Shown here piece after piece: positions 27,570 to 37,066 of a DNA stretch of 64,000 nt (position 1 is the first letter of the stretch; the number at the start of each line of letters is the position of its first letter). The notes below the pieces were generated by a model. The model saw only the letters and a program-made list of their open reading frames with translations, did not search any database and was not told the origin of the DNA. Source of the stretch: Halpernia frigidisoli (lineage in GTDB: Bacteria; Bacteroidota; Bacteroidia; Flavobacteriales; Weeksellaceae). Position numbers and translations under genes: made by a program. The stretch is taken from NCBI RefSeq assembly GCF_900113805.1, contig NZ_FOQT01000002.1:124001-188000 (forward strand). The letters are read 5' to 3'.

Positions 27570-27824
27570 ATGGAAAATATTTTATCAGTTGAAGATCAAA
27601 ATTTTTTAGAAAATATTTATAAAAACTTTGGTGTTCAAAATATAATCTGCGATGAAAGTGGATTAAATTTCTTAGAAAACTCCTCGCCATTTGGTTTTTC
27701 ATCAAACGAAAGTAGCTTGAACTATCTTACCCAAATATTTAAGAAATTAAAATACAGAATGGACTCCAACTTCAGAATGGAATTTTATTCTGCAGGTTTT
27801 AATATTGCAGTTTTAAGAAATTAA
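27570..27824 (+). CDS. Small acidic hypothetical protein
   Basis: An 84-residue soluble protein, rich in Asn, Phe and Ser, with no signal peptide or membrane helix. Visible features are VEDQNFLENIYKNFG near the start and a C-terminal MEFYSAGFNIAVLRN. I recognise no family. It stands alone, 96 bases after the membrane protein and 12 bases from the end of the convergent phosphate transporter gene. It has codon use like its neighbours, so it is probably real. Confidence 0.5.
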   Translation: MENILSVEDQNFLENIYKNFGVQNIICDESGLNFLENSSPFGFSSNESSLNYLTQIFKKLKYRMDSNFRMEFYSAGFNIAVLRN

Positions 27825-27836
27825 AATTGAATTATT

Positions 27837-28979
27837 TTAAGAAAAAAAACTGATAACAAGATAAGTCAATCCCGCTACAATCGCACTGATTGGAATCGTT
27901 AAAATCCAGGCCCAAAGCAGCTGAACTGTAATTCCCCATCTTACCGCCGAAACTCTTTTCGTTAATCCAACACCAATAATCGAACCTGTGATAGTATGTG
28001 TTGTAGAAACCGGAATTGCCAATCTGTCTGTTAAAAACAAGGTAATTGCTCCGGCTGTTTCAGCAGCAACACCTTCAAGTGAAGTTACTTTCGTAATTCT
28101 TGTTCCCATCGTTTTCACGATTTTCCATCCACCACTCATTGTTCCCAAACCTATCGCTAAGAAAGAAACCAAAGGCACCCAATAGTAATGTTGAGCAAAA
28201 TAGTTGAATCGATCTGCAGGTAAAATTGCAAGATAAACCGGATCCGCAATCATCGTAACATGGTAATAAATAAAGGCCGCACCAATGATTCCCATTACTT
28301 TTTGTGCATCATTTAAACCATGACCTAAACTTAAAGCCGCACTTGAAACCAACTGTAATTTTTTGAATATTTTCTCGGCTTTGTGCGGATTTGTCTTTTT
28401 AAAAGAATTTACAATTATTAAAGTAATGATAATTGAAATGATCATCCCGATAAGAGGAGCCATAAATATGAAAAGAAAAATAGGAATTACTTTGCTGTAT
28501 TTCACAACGTTTTGTGTAAATAACTGTTTAAAAGTTTCTATCGAATGCTGCCAAAGCGAAAACTCTGGATTAGTTATTCCTATCTGGTGATAATCTAACA
28601 TAAAAGCGTGCATTAAAGCAGCACCTAAAAATCCACCGATAAGCGTATGTGAGGAAGATGAAGGAATTCCGAACCACCAGGTCAATAAATTCCAGGCAAT
28701 TGCAGCAATTAAACCGGAAAATATCACTTCCAGATTAATGAAATTTTCATTTACCGTTTTAGCGATCGTATTTCCAATAGAAAATTCGCCAATCACGTAA
28801 TAGGCAAGAAAAAAAGCAGCAAAATTCCAAAGTGCGGCCCATAAGACTGCCTGAAAAGGCGTTAAAACTTTAGTAGAAACGATTGTTGCAATAGAATTTG
28901 CAGCATCATGAAAACCATTTATAAAATCAAAAATTATTGCTAAAACAATGATTACTATAAGAAGTATTGGAAGATCCAT
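27837..28979 (-). CDS. Inorganic phosphate transporter, PiT family
   Basis: Low-affinity phosphate/cation symporter of 380 residues with about ten membrane helices. The two inverted PiT signature repeats are clear: FDFINGFHDAANSIATIVSTKVLTP near the N-terminus, and SHGLNDAQK-type GHGLNDAQKVMGI with STTHTITGSIIGVG in the second half. A soluble loop lies between them. The upstream DUF47 gene ends 28 bases before it on the same strand, a very common pairing in which the PhoU-like protein regulates the transporter. Confidence 0.92.
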   Translation of the reverse strand: MDLPILLIVIIVLAIIFDFINGFHDAANSIATIVSTKVLTPFQAVLWAALWNFAAFFLAYYVIGEFSIGNTIAKTVNENFINLEVIFSGLIAAIAWNLLTWWFGIPSSSSHTLIGGFLGAALMHAFMLDYHQIGITNPEFSLWQHSIETFKQLFTQNVVKYSKVIPIFLFIFMAPLIGMIISIIITLIIVNSFKKTNPHKAEKIFKKLQLVSSAALSLGHGLNDAQKVMGIIGAAFIYYHVTMIADPVYLAILPADRFNYFAQHYYWVPLVSFLAIGLGTMSGGWKIVKTMGTRITKVTSLEGVAAETAGAITLFLTDRLAIPVSTTHTITGSIIGVGLTKRVSAVRWGITVQLLWAWILTIPISAIVAGLTYLVISFFS

Positions 28980-29007
28980 TCAAAAAAATTTGAGTTAAAA
29001 AAGCTTT

Positions 29008-29646
29008 TTAAGCGTATTTTATTAAAATATTGTCAATAGTATTTGCAACATCTTCTGCTTTGTCCGTCACAATTTCCAAGTAATCTAAAACAGATTTTAC
29101 TTTGATAATATTAATAGGATCATTGGTTTCAAAAAGCTTCACAATCGCCTGACTTAGAACATCATCCGCAATATTTTCAATACTGTTGATCTTTATGCAA
29201 GCTTCTTTTACAACTCCAGGATTTTTAAAACCATCCAGATTCACAACTGCTTTCTGCACTTCTAAACAGGCTTTGTAGATAAGCAAAGAAAACTCAGAAT
29301 AAGCGGCAGTCTGCGGGCTTTTATAAAGATAAATATATTTTGCTGAAGCGTAAATATAATCTGCAATATCATCTAAACCGCTTGTCAGCATGTTGATATC
29401 TTCTCTGTCAAAAGGCGTAATGAAATTTTCGCCTAACTGTACAAAAATTTCGTGCGTAAGATCATCCAGTTTATGCTCATAATCACTCATTCTTTTCAAT
29501 AAAGAATCGTCATTTAAATCAAATTCCATCATTCCGTCATGAAATTCTTTTGACATTTCGACTAAATTATCCGCAACTTTATTAAACAAAACAAAGAAAA
29601 CTTTATCTTTTGGTTGAAAAGCACGAAAAATATTTCCTATTCCCAT
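29008..29646 (-). CDS. DUF47 family protein (PhoU-like regulator of Pit)
   Basis: A 212-residue all-helical cytoplasmic protein. Family motifs seen are the early FFVLFNKVADNLVEM, HKLDDLTHEIF-type region (DYEHKLDDLTHEIFVQL), the metal-binding TPFDREDINML at about residue 77, and SVLDYLEIVTDKAEDVANTIDNI at the C-terminus. DUF47 proteins are two-repeat relatives of PhoU that accompany PiT transporters. It is the first gene of the two-gene operon. Confidence 0.92.
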   Translation of the reverse strand: MGIGNIFRAFQPKDKVFFVLFNKVADNLVEMSKEFHDGMMEFDLNDDSLLKRMSDYEHKLDDLTHEIFVQLGENFITPFDREDINMLTSGLDDIADYIYASAKYIYLYKSPQTAAYSEFSLLIYKACLEVQKAVVNLDGFKNPGVVKEACIKINSIENIADDVLSQAIVKLFETNDPINIIKVKSVLDYLEIVTDKAEDVANTIDNILIKYA

Positions 29647-29801
29647 TTCTGTAATTTTTGTGGTGCAAATATCTTTATTTAAAAATTCATAACAACTATT
29701 GCGAAATTAATTTTTGTTAATAATAGGAATTTTTTTTCCACAATTTTATTAAAACTAAATCCTTTGATTTAATTATTTAAAACAAATTTTGACAAAAAAA
29801 A

Positions 29802-29824
29802 ATCCAATAAAATAATTATTGGAT
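29802..29824 (-). terminator. DEAD-box helicase terminator
   Basis: Stem ATCCAATAA / TTATTGGAT with a 5-base loop, flanked by A-run and T-run, 25 bases beyond the stop of the minus-strand helicase gene. Confidence 0.75.
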
Positions 29825-29848
29825 CTTTTTTTAAATATTTGCTAATTT

Positions 29849-31627
29849 CTAAGATTTACCTGCTACTTCTGCACGCGCCTCTTTTCCTTTAAATTTCTGA
29901 GTTTCCATTCCTTTTAGAACGGTATCTTTAAATGATTTTTCTACTTCAAAGAAAGAGAATTTTTCCAGAATTTCAATATTACCAACATCTGCTTTTTTGC
30001 GAGAACCTTCTGTGGCTTTATTAATAATATCTAAAACATCCATCTTTTTCAAATTATCTCTTTTTCCAAGATTAAAGAAAAATCTTACCATATCTTCATT
30101 ATTTCTGGCCGGACGTCTCTCTCTACTTTCATTTCTGTCCCCGCCTCTATCATTGGAAAAACGATCATTTCTTGGTCTGTCAAAATCTCTGCCTCTGTCA
30201 TTTCCACGATCTCTACCTCTATCATTTCCGCGGTCTCTATCTCTACCGCGATCACTTCCTCTGTCACGGTCACGACCTCTGTCATCTCTTCCATTGTCAC
30301 GACTCAATTTCTGATCAGCCATGTCATTTTTATCTTTGTAAAAAAGAGCAAGATCTTTTAATTGAAGTTGAAGCATTTGGTGAGCCAATTCTTCTTTCGT
30401 GAATTTTGATAAATCAGGAATTAAACTGTCATCAAAGGTGAAAACATTAACGTGTTCTGTAAATAATTTTTCAAAAACACCGCCAACTTGGGCTTTAATA
30501 ATTTCTTCACCGGTTGGTACCATTTTCTCAACGATATCAATTTTGGTAACAGATTTTATTTGTTTTAATTTTCTACTTTCTTCAGGTTTAATTAAAGACA
30601 TTGAAATACCATCTTTCCCTGCACGACCTGTTCTTCCACTTCTGTGAACAAAAACTTCTGGATCATCTGGTAAAGAAAAGTGAATAACGTGAGTTAAAGA
30701 ATCTACATCTAAACCACGCGCTGCAACGTCAGTCGCAACTAAAATATCAATATTTTTTAAACGGAATTTTTTCATCACCGTATCTCTTTGCGCTTGCGAA
30801 AGATCGCCGTGAAGTGCGTCTGCGGCGTAACCGTTTTGCATTAAAAAATCTGCAATTTCCTGCGTTTCCATTCTGGTTCTACAGAAAATAATAGAATATT
30901 GATTTGGATTAAAATCAATTAATCTTTTTAAAGCCTCTTTTTTGTGTCTGTAACCAACCACATAAAATTCATGCTTGATATTTTTCTTAACCTCATTTAT
31001 ATGACCAACAGTAATTTTGTGCGGTTTATTTAAATAATTTTTAGAAATTCTTTCTACCTCTTTATTCATGGTAGCAGAAAAAAGAAAAGTTTGTTTTATA
31101 GAAGGTGTTTCGCTTAAAATTGTAGCTAAATCTTCTTTAAAACCCATGGAAAGCATTTCATCTGCTTCATCCAAAACCAAATATTGGATTTCGGAAAAAT
31201 CAAGTGCTTTTCTGTTAATTAAATCAATTACACGACCTGGCGTTCCCACAATAACCTGTGGTTTATCACGCAAAGAACGTATTTGATCTGAAATACTACT
31301 TCCACCATAAACCGCAGTGGTTTTGATGTTTTGTTTGTATTTTGAGTAATTTTTAATGTCTTTCGTAATCTGAAGACATAATTCTCTAGTCGGACAAAGA
31401 ACCAAGAACTGGATTTTGCGACTTGCATCATCAATCATATCCAAAACAGGCAATGAGAATGCTGCAGTCTTTCCTGTCCCGGTTTGCGCAAGTGCGATCA
31501 GATCTCTGTCGTCTGAAAGTATAAAAGGAATAGACTGTTTTTGGATTTCCGTTGGAGTTTCAAACCCCATTTCACCAATCGCCTGTAAGATTTCAGGGCT
31601 TAAATTGGATTCTGTAAATAAATTCAT
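29849..31627 (-). CDS. DEAD-box RNA helicase (DeaD/CsdA-like) with RD/RG-rich tail
   Basis: ATP-dependent RNA helicase used in ribosome assembly and cold adaptation. Core motifs are Q-motif GFETPTEIQ, AQTGTGKT (47-54), PTRELCLQ, DEAD (153-156), SATM and HRSGRTGRAGKDG. Residues about 440-510 are a low-complexity run of R-G, R-D, R-N and D-R units, typical of RNA-binding disordered tails. Residues about 515-590 resemble the DbpA/CsdA RRM-like RNA-binding domain. A -7-like box (CAAAGGTA on the plus strand, 31648-31655) lies just upstream. The RD-rich stretch is a coding repeat and not a CRISPR array. Confidence 0.92.
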   Translation of the reverse strand: MNLFTESNLSPEILQAIGEMGFETPTEIQKQSIPFILSDDRDLIALAQTGTGKTAAFSLPVLDMIDDASRKIQFLVLCPTRELCLQITKDIKNYSKYKQNIKTTAVYGGSSISDQIRSLRDKPQVIVGTPGRVIDLINRKALDFSEIQYLVLDEADEMLSMGFKEDLATILSETPSIKQTFLFSATMNKEVERISKNYLNKPHKITVGHINEVKKNIKHEFYVVGYRHKKEALKRLIDFNPNQYSIIFCRTRMETQEIADFLMQNGYAADALHGDLSQAQRDTVMKKFRLKNIDILVATDVAARGLDVDSLTHVIHFSLPDDPEVFVHRSGRTGRAGKDGISMSLIKPEESRKLKQIKSVTKIDIVEKMVPTGEEIIKAQVGGVFEKLFTEHVNVFTFDDSLIPDLSKFTKEELAHQMLQLQLKDLALFYKDKNDMADQKLSRDNGRDDRGRDRDRGSDRGRDRDRGNDRGRDRGNDRGRDFDRPRNDRFSNDRGGDRNESRERRPARNNEDMVRFFFNLGKRDNLKKMDVLDIINKATEGSRKKADVGNIEILEKFSFFEVEKSFKDTVLKGMETQKFKGKEARAEVAGKS

Positions 31628-31732
31628 TAAGTATATATAATATTTTGCAAAGGTACAATTTTTATAATGATAATTTTAATGAGGTTTTATTAAAGTTTCG
31701 TTAATCCTAATTCATATTAAAGTTGCAGCTAA

Positions 31733-31765
31733 TTTGAGATTTAATCACTAAAATTCATAAATTTG
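31733..31765 (+). promoter_or_regulatory. Promoter of the DUF2461 gene
   Basis: TTTG at 31733-31736 and TAAATTTG at 31758-31765 are separated by 21 bases, a good match to the Bacteroidota -33/-7 consensus. The predicted start is about 14 bases before the ATG. Confidence 0.55.
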
Positions 31766-31783
31766 AAGTATAAATTTTAAATA

Positions 31784-32467
31784 ATGCCACACGCAATTTC
31801 AAAAAATACTTTAAAATTTCTAAAAGAATTAGCCGAAAACAATAACCGGGAATGGTTTAATGAAAATAAAGATCTTTATTTGGAAGCGCAGGAAAATGTT
31901 TTGCAATTTTTAGAAAAACTAATTGAAGATATTTCGGAATTTGATGAAGAGATTTTAAAAATTTCTGCTAAAAAGGCTTTGTTCAGGATTTACCGCGATG
32001 TTCGATTTTCATTAGATAAATCGCCGTACAAAAATCATTTCGGTGCAGGTTTAGGCTTTGGAAAAGGTGGAAAGACTTCTGGTTTTTATTTACATATCGA
32101 ACCAGGAAATTCTTTTATTGCGGGCGGCGTTTATATGCCGGAAAAAGAACTTTTAAAGAAAATCAGAACGAATGTAAGTGAAAATCCGGATGAGTTTTTA
32201 AAAATAATTAATGATAAAAACTTCAAAAAAACTTTTTCAGATTTATCACAAGAAGATAAGTTAAAAAGAATTCCCCAAGGTTTTGAAAAAGAAAACCCGA
32301 TGGAAGATTATTTAAAACTAAAAAGTTTCGTGGTAAGATATTCTTTAAAAGACAAGGATTTAATGGAAACTTCCGGCCCGGAAAAAATCGCTGAAATCTG
32401 CAAAGCAATAAAACCTTTAAATGATTTTATAGAGAAATCAATTAATAAAAATGGCGAAAAAATGTAA
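31784..32467 (+). CDS. DUF2461 domain-containing protein
   Basis: A 227-residue cytoplasmic protein of the DUF2461/TIGR02453 family. The pattern is FLKELAENNNREWFNENKDLY at the start, KKALFRIYRDVRFSLDKSPYKNHFGAGL in the middle, then YLHIEPGNSFIAGGVYMPE. The function of the family is not known. Length is as expected. It is a single gene with its own promoter and a long hairpin after it. Confidence 0.88.
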   Translation: MPHAISKNTLKFLKELAENNNREWFNENKDLYLEAQENVLQFLEKLIEDISEFDEEILKISAKKALFRIYRDVRFSLDKSPYKNHFGAGLGFGKGGKTSGFYLHIEPGNSFIAGGVYMPEKELLKKIRTNVSENPDEFLKIINDKNFKKTFSDLSQEDKLKRIPQGFEKENPMEDYLKLKSFVVRYSLKDKDLMETSGPEKIAEICKAIKPLNDFIEKSINKNGEKM

Positions 32468-32472
32468 AATTT

Positions 32473-32515
32473 AAACCACAAAGTCACAAAGAAAATCTCT
32501 GTGACTTTGTGGTTT
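32473..32515. terminator. Long bidirectional hairpin terminator
   Basis: A perfect 16-bp stem (AAACCACAAAGTCACA and its complement) with an 11-base loop and T-run, between DUF2461 and the convergent thioredoxin gene. The AACCACAAAGTCACAAAG wording recalls a motif often found between flavobacterial genes, so it may also be a dispersed repeat. Confidence 0.85.
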
Positions 32516-32526
32516 TTTTTATTTGA

Positions 32527-33045
32527 TTACATTTTAGTTAAATTATCAATCGTTTTTTGAATCTCAGGATCTTGCGGAACGATCGCATAATATTTTGCAA
32601 TTTTTCCTTTTTGATTGATTACCATATATCGCGGAATCCAGTTTAAATCAATGTAGTTATTAAATTCATTTTTCCAACCGTCAGCAAACCAATAATTTTC
32701 GCTGCCTGAAATTTTGTGTTTAACAATTCCGTTTTTCCACGAGTCTTCTTTTCTGTCTAATGACAAATAAATAAAATCAATATCCGGATTTTTTTCTTTT
32801 AGTTTTTCCGCTTCCGGCATCGCTTTTACGCAATCACCACACCAGCTTGCCCATAAATCTACAAGCACAATTTTTCCTTTATGCTTTGCCAAAATTTTAG
32901 ACATTGTTGTTTTCTTTCCATCTTGCATTGTGATCGTTTGAGCCAATGCTTCTTTGGAAAAACCAGTTTTCAACACTTTTGGAACTTCTTGTCCAAAAGT
33001 AATTCCTGAAATTAAAACCAATAATATTAATGCGTATTTTTTCAT
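32527..33045 (-). CDS. Exported TlpA-like thioredoxin-fold protein
   Basis: A 172-residue periplasmic thiol-disulfide protein with a signal peptide (cleavage near ITFGQ). The active site is W-A-S-W-C69-G-D-C72. The cis-proline loop is in NWIPRYMVINQKG. The CGDC pair differs from the CGPC of thioredoxin and suggests an altered redox potential, as in other TlpA/ResA types. The gene starts 2 bases after the stop of the amylase gene, so the two are cotranscribed. It may keep secreted or outer-membrane proteins reduced. Confidence 0.88.
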   Translation of the reverse strand: MKKYALILLVLISGITFGQEVPKVLKTGFSKEALAQTITMQDGKKTTMSKILAKHKGKIVLVDLWASWCGDCVKAMPEAEKLKEKNPDIDFIYLSLDRKEDSWKNGIVKHKISGSENYWFADGWKNEFNNYIDLNWIPRYMVINQKGKIAKYYAIVPQDPEIQKTIDNLTKM

Positions 33046-33047
33046 TT

Positions 33048-34670
33048 TTAAATTTTCTCAAGCAAAACTACAGAAAATTCCGTGTCCAGATCAACCTTTC
33101 CATCTATCACAACCATTGTTTTTTTTGAATAAAAGTCACGCAATTCAGTTCCGTTTGAAAAAACCGAACTTACATCAATTATTTTATCTCCACTTTTTAA
33201 TTCCAAACCAATAACCACTTTATCATCTTTTAAAATTCTCGAAAAATAATATGGTGAATTTGAGATCATTTTATGAAAACCCGCCCCAATTGCCGGATGA
33301 GTTGCTCTAAATTTTCCTAAAATTTGGTAATATTTCAGCAATTTTTGAGTTTCCAGATTATTTTTTTCATCATCCCAGTTCATATTTGAACGCAAATTAG
33401 CATCGCCTTCTGCCCCTTTTATTTCCAATGGTCTTGCACTTTCATCACCATAATAAATTTGAGAAACGCCGGGCGAAAGCAATAATTTTGTGGCGGATTC
33501 GTAAGTTCGTGTTCTGTTTTTATCGAAAGGCGAACCGTCGTCATGAGAAGTCAGATAATTTAAAACGCTTTTTCCTTTTAAATCTGAATGTAACAATCGG
33601 TCATAATTTGAAAATATTTCTTCATAAGGTCTATTTGCATCGCCTTTAAAATCAAAATTAATTAAAGAATGAAAACCATTGTCAAAAAAATTCACCTTTT
33701 TATCACCGTAATCGTAAAGTTGTTTTTGCGAAATTCCGTAGCCATAAACTTCCCCAACTGTGTAAAAAGTTGAATTATCTAAAACTTTTGACGGATTATT
33801 TTTTCTAAATTCATCAAGTGCATCCTGACAAACTTTCTGAAAATCTTTCCAGACATCTGTATTTGTATGTTTCGCTGTGTCAATTCTGTAACCATCGATT
33901 CCATCTTCTCTCACATAATCGGAAAGCCATTTCATAATGTAATATTTCGGCGCTCTTGGATACCCGGTTTTTGCAAAAAAAGCATCCAAAGATTTCATTT
34001 CAGAATCATATCTTCCTTCTTTTTTCCATTTATCAGTCAGCATTTTTGGTAATTCCACTGGCGAATTATCTTCCGTTTTTATGTCCGGCAAATTGTCAAC
34101 TAAAGTACAGGCAGTTGTCATTAAATAAGAATCATAAGTACATTTCGGCGAAGTTCGCACCCAATCATTAGAATAAACCGCATCTTCGTTTGTAACTGGA
34201 CCGGTGTGATTAATCACGGCATCCAAAACAATTCGGATTCCTTTTTTATGTGCTTTTTCGACTAGTTCTTTCAACTCTTTTTTTGTTCCAAAATTAGGAT
34301 CTAAAGCAGACCAATCTTTTGCCCAATAACCGTGAAAAGCGAAAGTTCTACCAGTTCCTTCATCTGTATAACCATGAATTTGTTCTACAATTGGCGTCAT
34401 CCAAATAGCATTAATTCCCAAATCTGAAAAATAATTCTCATCAATTTTTTGGATAATACCACGTAGATCTCCACCTTCAAAACCTCTTAAAACCGCGGCT
34501 TTTTCAGTTCTGTTAAAATTGACATCATTTGATTTATCACCATTTTTAAAACGATCCGTCATTAAAAAATAGAGATTTGCGCCATCCCAATTGAAAGATT
34601 GTTTTGGTTTCGTTAAGGTTTTACAAGAACTTAAAATCGCAAGAAGAGCAATTAATATCAGTTTTTTCAT
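33048..34670 (-). CDS. Secreted alpha-amylase-family lipoprotein (GH13)
   Basis: A 540-residue lipoprotein with Cys16 in the lipobox (AILSSC), then a GH13 TIM barrel. Catalytic regions are region I DAVINHTG (about 150-157), nucleophile Asp264 in GYRID, acid/base Glu307 in GEVYG, and Asp377 in LTSHDDGSPF. An aromatic GYWAKDW stretch and a GDANLRSNMNW loop suggest an oligosaccharide-binding cleft. A C-terminal all-beta domain covers about 455-540. It would hydrolyse alpha-1,4-glucans at the cell surface or in the periplasm. It is the upstream member of a two-gene operon with the thioredoxin-like gene. Confidence 0.9.
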   Translation of the reverse strand: MKKLILIALLAILSSCKTLTKPKQSFNWDGANLYFLMTDRFKNGDKSNDVNFNRTEKAAVLRGFEGGDLRGIIQKIDENYFSDLGINAIWMTPIVEQIHGYTDEGTGRTFAFHGYWAKDWSALDPNFGTKKELKELVEKAHKKGIRIVLDAVINHTGPVTNEDAVYSNDWVRTSPKCTYDSYLMTTACTLVDNLPDIKTEDNSPVELPKMLTDKWKKEGRYDSEMKSLDAFFAKTGYPRAPKYYIMKWLSDYVREDGIDGYRIDTAKHTNTDVWKDFQKVCQDALDEFRKNNPSKVLDNSTFYTVGEVYGYGISQKQLYDYGDKKVNFFDNGFHSLINFDFKGDANRPYEEIFSNYDRLLHSDLKGKSVLNYLTSHDDGSPFDKNRTRTYESATKLLLSPGVSQIYYGDESARPLEIKGAEGDANLRSNMNWDDEKNNLETQKLLKYYQILGKFRATHPAIGAGFHKMISNSPYYFSRILKDDKVVIGLELKSGDKIIDVSSVFSNGTELRDFYSKKTMVVIDGKVDLDTEFSVVLLEKI

Positions 34671-34787
34671 AATTAGATTTAAAAAGTGAAAGTTAATTAT
34701 AAATCCTTAAATCTTTAAATCAAAAAGTTTAAAATTTAATTTTAACATTACTTTAACATTTTATATATTTGTCGTTAAATTCAGTTT

Positions 34788-35591
34788 ATGTCTTTATATG
34801 CAAGACTTGCCGAGCAGCTACAATTCATCTCCCCAGCTTTTTATAAAAGTCGGTATTTTAAAAAAATTGACGGTTTAAATTCTGCCAACTTAATCTTCAG
34901 AAATGTTGAGCTAGAAATGCTTTGGCTAAAAAATCATTTAAAAAAAGACGCTGTTTTTTTTGATATTGGTTGTAATGTTGGAAGTTATTTGAGGTTGGTT
35001 GAAAATATTTTAAAATCAGAAAATATTTATGCTTTTGAACCTAATCAAAGACTTTTTAAAAGATTAGAACGTTTGTTTCCAAAAGTAAATTTGTTTTCAA
35101 TTGCGCTTTCTGACGAAAATACGACAGCAGAATTTAAAGTTCCAGTTATTAATGGACAAGAAAAAAATTCTCGTGGCACTTTGATAACCGATTTTTCCGA
35201 AAATAACGAAGAAAGATTTATTACTGAAAAGGTAAAAGTCCAAACTTTAGATTCCTGGATTTTAGATAAAAATATTTCTAAAATTGACCTTATAAAAATT
35301 GATGTCGAAGGAAACGAAATGAAAACTTTGCGAGGCGCGAAGGAAGTAATTTCTAATTTTAAACCAATTTTATTAGTAGAAATGGAACAAAGACACCACG
35401 AAGAAAATTTAAAAAATTTAGTAAAAGAAATTCATGATTGGGGATATTCTGCAAATTATTTAAACAGGAAAACTTTTAAACTTGAACCAATTTCAGACGA
35501 CATTTATTTAAGTCAGAAAAACGCTGAAATTGAAGATAAAACTGGCTATATCAACAATTTTATTTTCATCTCAAATTCGGCAAAAATATGA
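34788..35591 (+). CDS. FkbM family methyltransferase
   Basis: A 267-residue S-adenosylmethionine-dependent methyltransferase. The SAM motif is FDIGCNVGSYLRL (about 58-70), followed by YAFEPNQRLFKRL. The family-specific IDLIKIDVEGNEMKTLRGA lies near residues 163-182, then ILLVEMEQRHHEE. FkbM enzymes commonly O-methylate sugars or glycans. It overlaps the following flippase by 4 bases, so it belongs to a surface-glycan module. A TATATTTG -7-like box lies at 34764-34771, but no good -33 was found. Confidence 0.9.
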   Translation: MSLYARLAEQLQFISPAFYKSRYFKKIDGLNSANLIFRNVELEMLWLKNHLKKDAVFFDIGCNVGSYLRLVENILKSENIYAFEPNQRLFKRLERLFPKVNLFSIALSDENTTAEFKVPVINGQEKNSRGTLITDFSENNEERFITEKVKVQTLDSWILDKNISKIDLIKIDVEGNEMKTLRGAKEVISNFKPILLVEMEQRHHEENLKNLVKEIHDWGYSANYLNRKTFKLEPISDDIYLSQKNAEIEDKTGYINNFIFISNSAKI

Positions 35592-37066
35592 GTGTGATTG
35601 CCAGACAAGGATTTAAATATTCCATAATCGGATATTTGGGTTTCCTTTTGGGAACACTTTCCGCGATTTTCATTTTTCCGTACAACATGGAATTTTATGG
35701 AAAACTGCGCTACATTATGCCAATGGCAGAAATTATTTTGCCAATCGTCGTTTTCGGATTATCTTATTCCAACGTAAAATTTTTCTTCTCGACAAAAAAT
35801 GACAACAAGCATCAAAACCTTCTATCACTAAGTTTGATTGCAGTTTGCATTAATTTCTTAATATTTATAGCCGGCTTTTTTATTGCGGCTTATTTCTTCC
35901 CTGAATTAAAAGTGACGCAACTTTGGAAAATGAAAATGATGATCTTACCTTTGGTTTTGGTTCTCGGTTTAAGCACAGTTTTCAACAAATATATTTCGAA
36001 TTTTAAGCGAATAGTAGTTCCTAATATTTTAGATAATGTCTTACCTAAAATTGCTAATCTAGGCGCATTTTTCTTGTTTTTCTTTTTGGCATTTCCAGAA
36101 AAAATAGCGCTTTTTTTCTTTTTTGGAATGTTTGTTTTGGGATTAATTGCTTATTACATTTACACCAATAAACTTGAAAAGTTTACGCCGAATTTCTCAA
36201 CTAGTTATTTTAAAAAAGATAAATTATACAAACAGATTTTCAATTATAGTTTCTACGGTTTTTTAGGGAATATCGGAACATATATCGCCTTAAGAATTGA
36301 TAATGTGATGATTGGTGATTATTTAGGATTTCAGGAAAACGGTGTTTATAGCACTTTATTGGCTATTATTTCGTTGATTAGTATTCCTTCAATGGGTTTG
36401 TACGCAATTTCTGCACCTTTGATAAATAAACATTTAGAATTGAAAGAATACGAAGAATTGGATGTTTTTCATAAAAAAACTTCACTCACTTTATTTTTTT
36501 TAGGTTTGGTATTATTTTCATGTATTTGCGTTGGATTTCCCTTTCTCACAAGTCTTATGAAGAATGGCGAACTTTTGAAACAAGCAGAACCTGTGATCTG
36601 GATCTTAGGAATATCAATGCTTTTTGATTTGGCAACAGGTTTTAACGGTTACGTGATTTCGCTCTCAAAATTCTACAAATTTTCAACCTTTGTAATGGTA
36701 ATTTTGGCTGTGGTCACAATTGCTTTAAATCTTTACTTTATTAAAAATACCAATTTAGGATTAATGGGAATTGCTTTGGCAACTGGGATTTCGTTAACTT
36801 TATACAACATAATTAAAATCATATTTAATTATGTTAAATTTAAAGTTCAGCCTTTCACCATCGAAATGATTTACGCCTCAATCATTGGCAGTTTAGGAAT
36901 TACAGTTGCCGTAATGCTTCCGGATTTCAAAAGCAATCTGATCAACTTATTTTATAAACCAGCATTTGTTTTAATATTATTTTTAGTAGGAAATCACTTT
37001 TTGAAGATTTTTCCTTTAGAAAAATATTTAAATAAAGAATTTATAAAAAGTATTTTCAAGTTTTAA
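35588..37066 (+). CDS. Polysaccharide biosynthesis flippase (Wzx/MATE-like)
   Basis: A 492-residue inner-membrane protein with about 12-14 hydrophobic segments. The early GYLGFLLGTLSAIFIFPYNMEFYGKLRY and the mid-protein GFLGNIGTYIALRIDNVMIGDYLG are typical of the polysaccharide-transport branch of the MOP superfamily, which flips lipid-linked glycans. It is translationally coupled to the FkbM gene upstream (ATGA overlap). It meets the convergent glycosyltransferase gene with a 4-base overlap. The transported glycan is unknown. Confidence 0.88.
   Translation: MSVIARQGFKYSIIGYLGFLLGTLSAIFIFPYNMEFYGKLRYIMPMAEIILPIVVFGLSYSNVKFFFSTKNDNKHQNLLSLSLIAVCINFLIFIAGFFIAAYFFPELKVTQLWKMKMMILPLVLVLGLSTVFNKYISNFKRIVVPNILDNVLPKIANLGAFFLFFFLAFPEKIALFFFFGMFVLGLIAYYIYTNKLEKFTPNFSTSYFKKDKLYKQIFNYSFYGFLGNIGTYIALRIDNVMIGDYLGFQENGVYSTLLAIISLISIPSMGLYAISAPLINKHLELKEYEELDVFHKKTSLTLFFLGLVLFSCICVGFPFLTSLMKNGELLKQAEPVIWILGISMLFDLATGFNGYVISLSKFYKFSTFVMVILAVVTIALNLYFIKNTNLGLMGIALATGISLTLYNIIKIIFNYVKFKVQPFTIEMIYASIIGSLGITVAVMLPDFKSNLINLFYKPAFVLILFLVGNHFLKIFPLEKYLNKEFIKSIFKF

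Noticed and set aside
30120-30320. Short tandem repeats as a CRISPR array or minisatellite
   Set aside because: They are codons of the Arg-Gly/Arg-Asp-rich tail of the DEAD-box helicase, in frame and without constant spacers.
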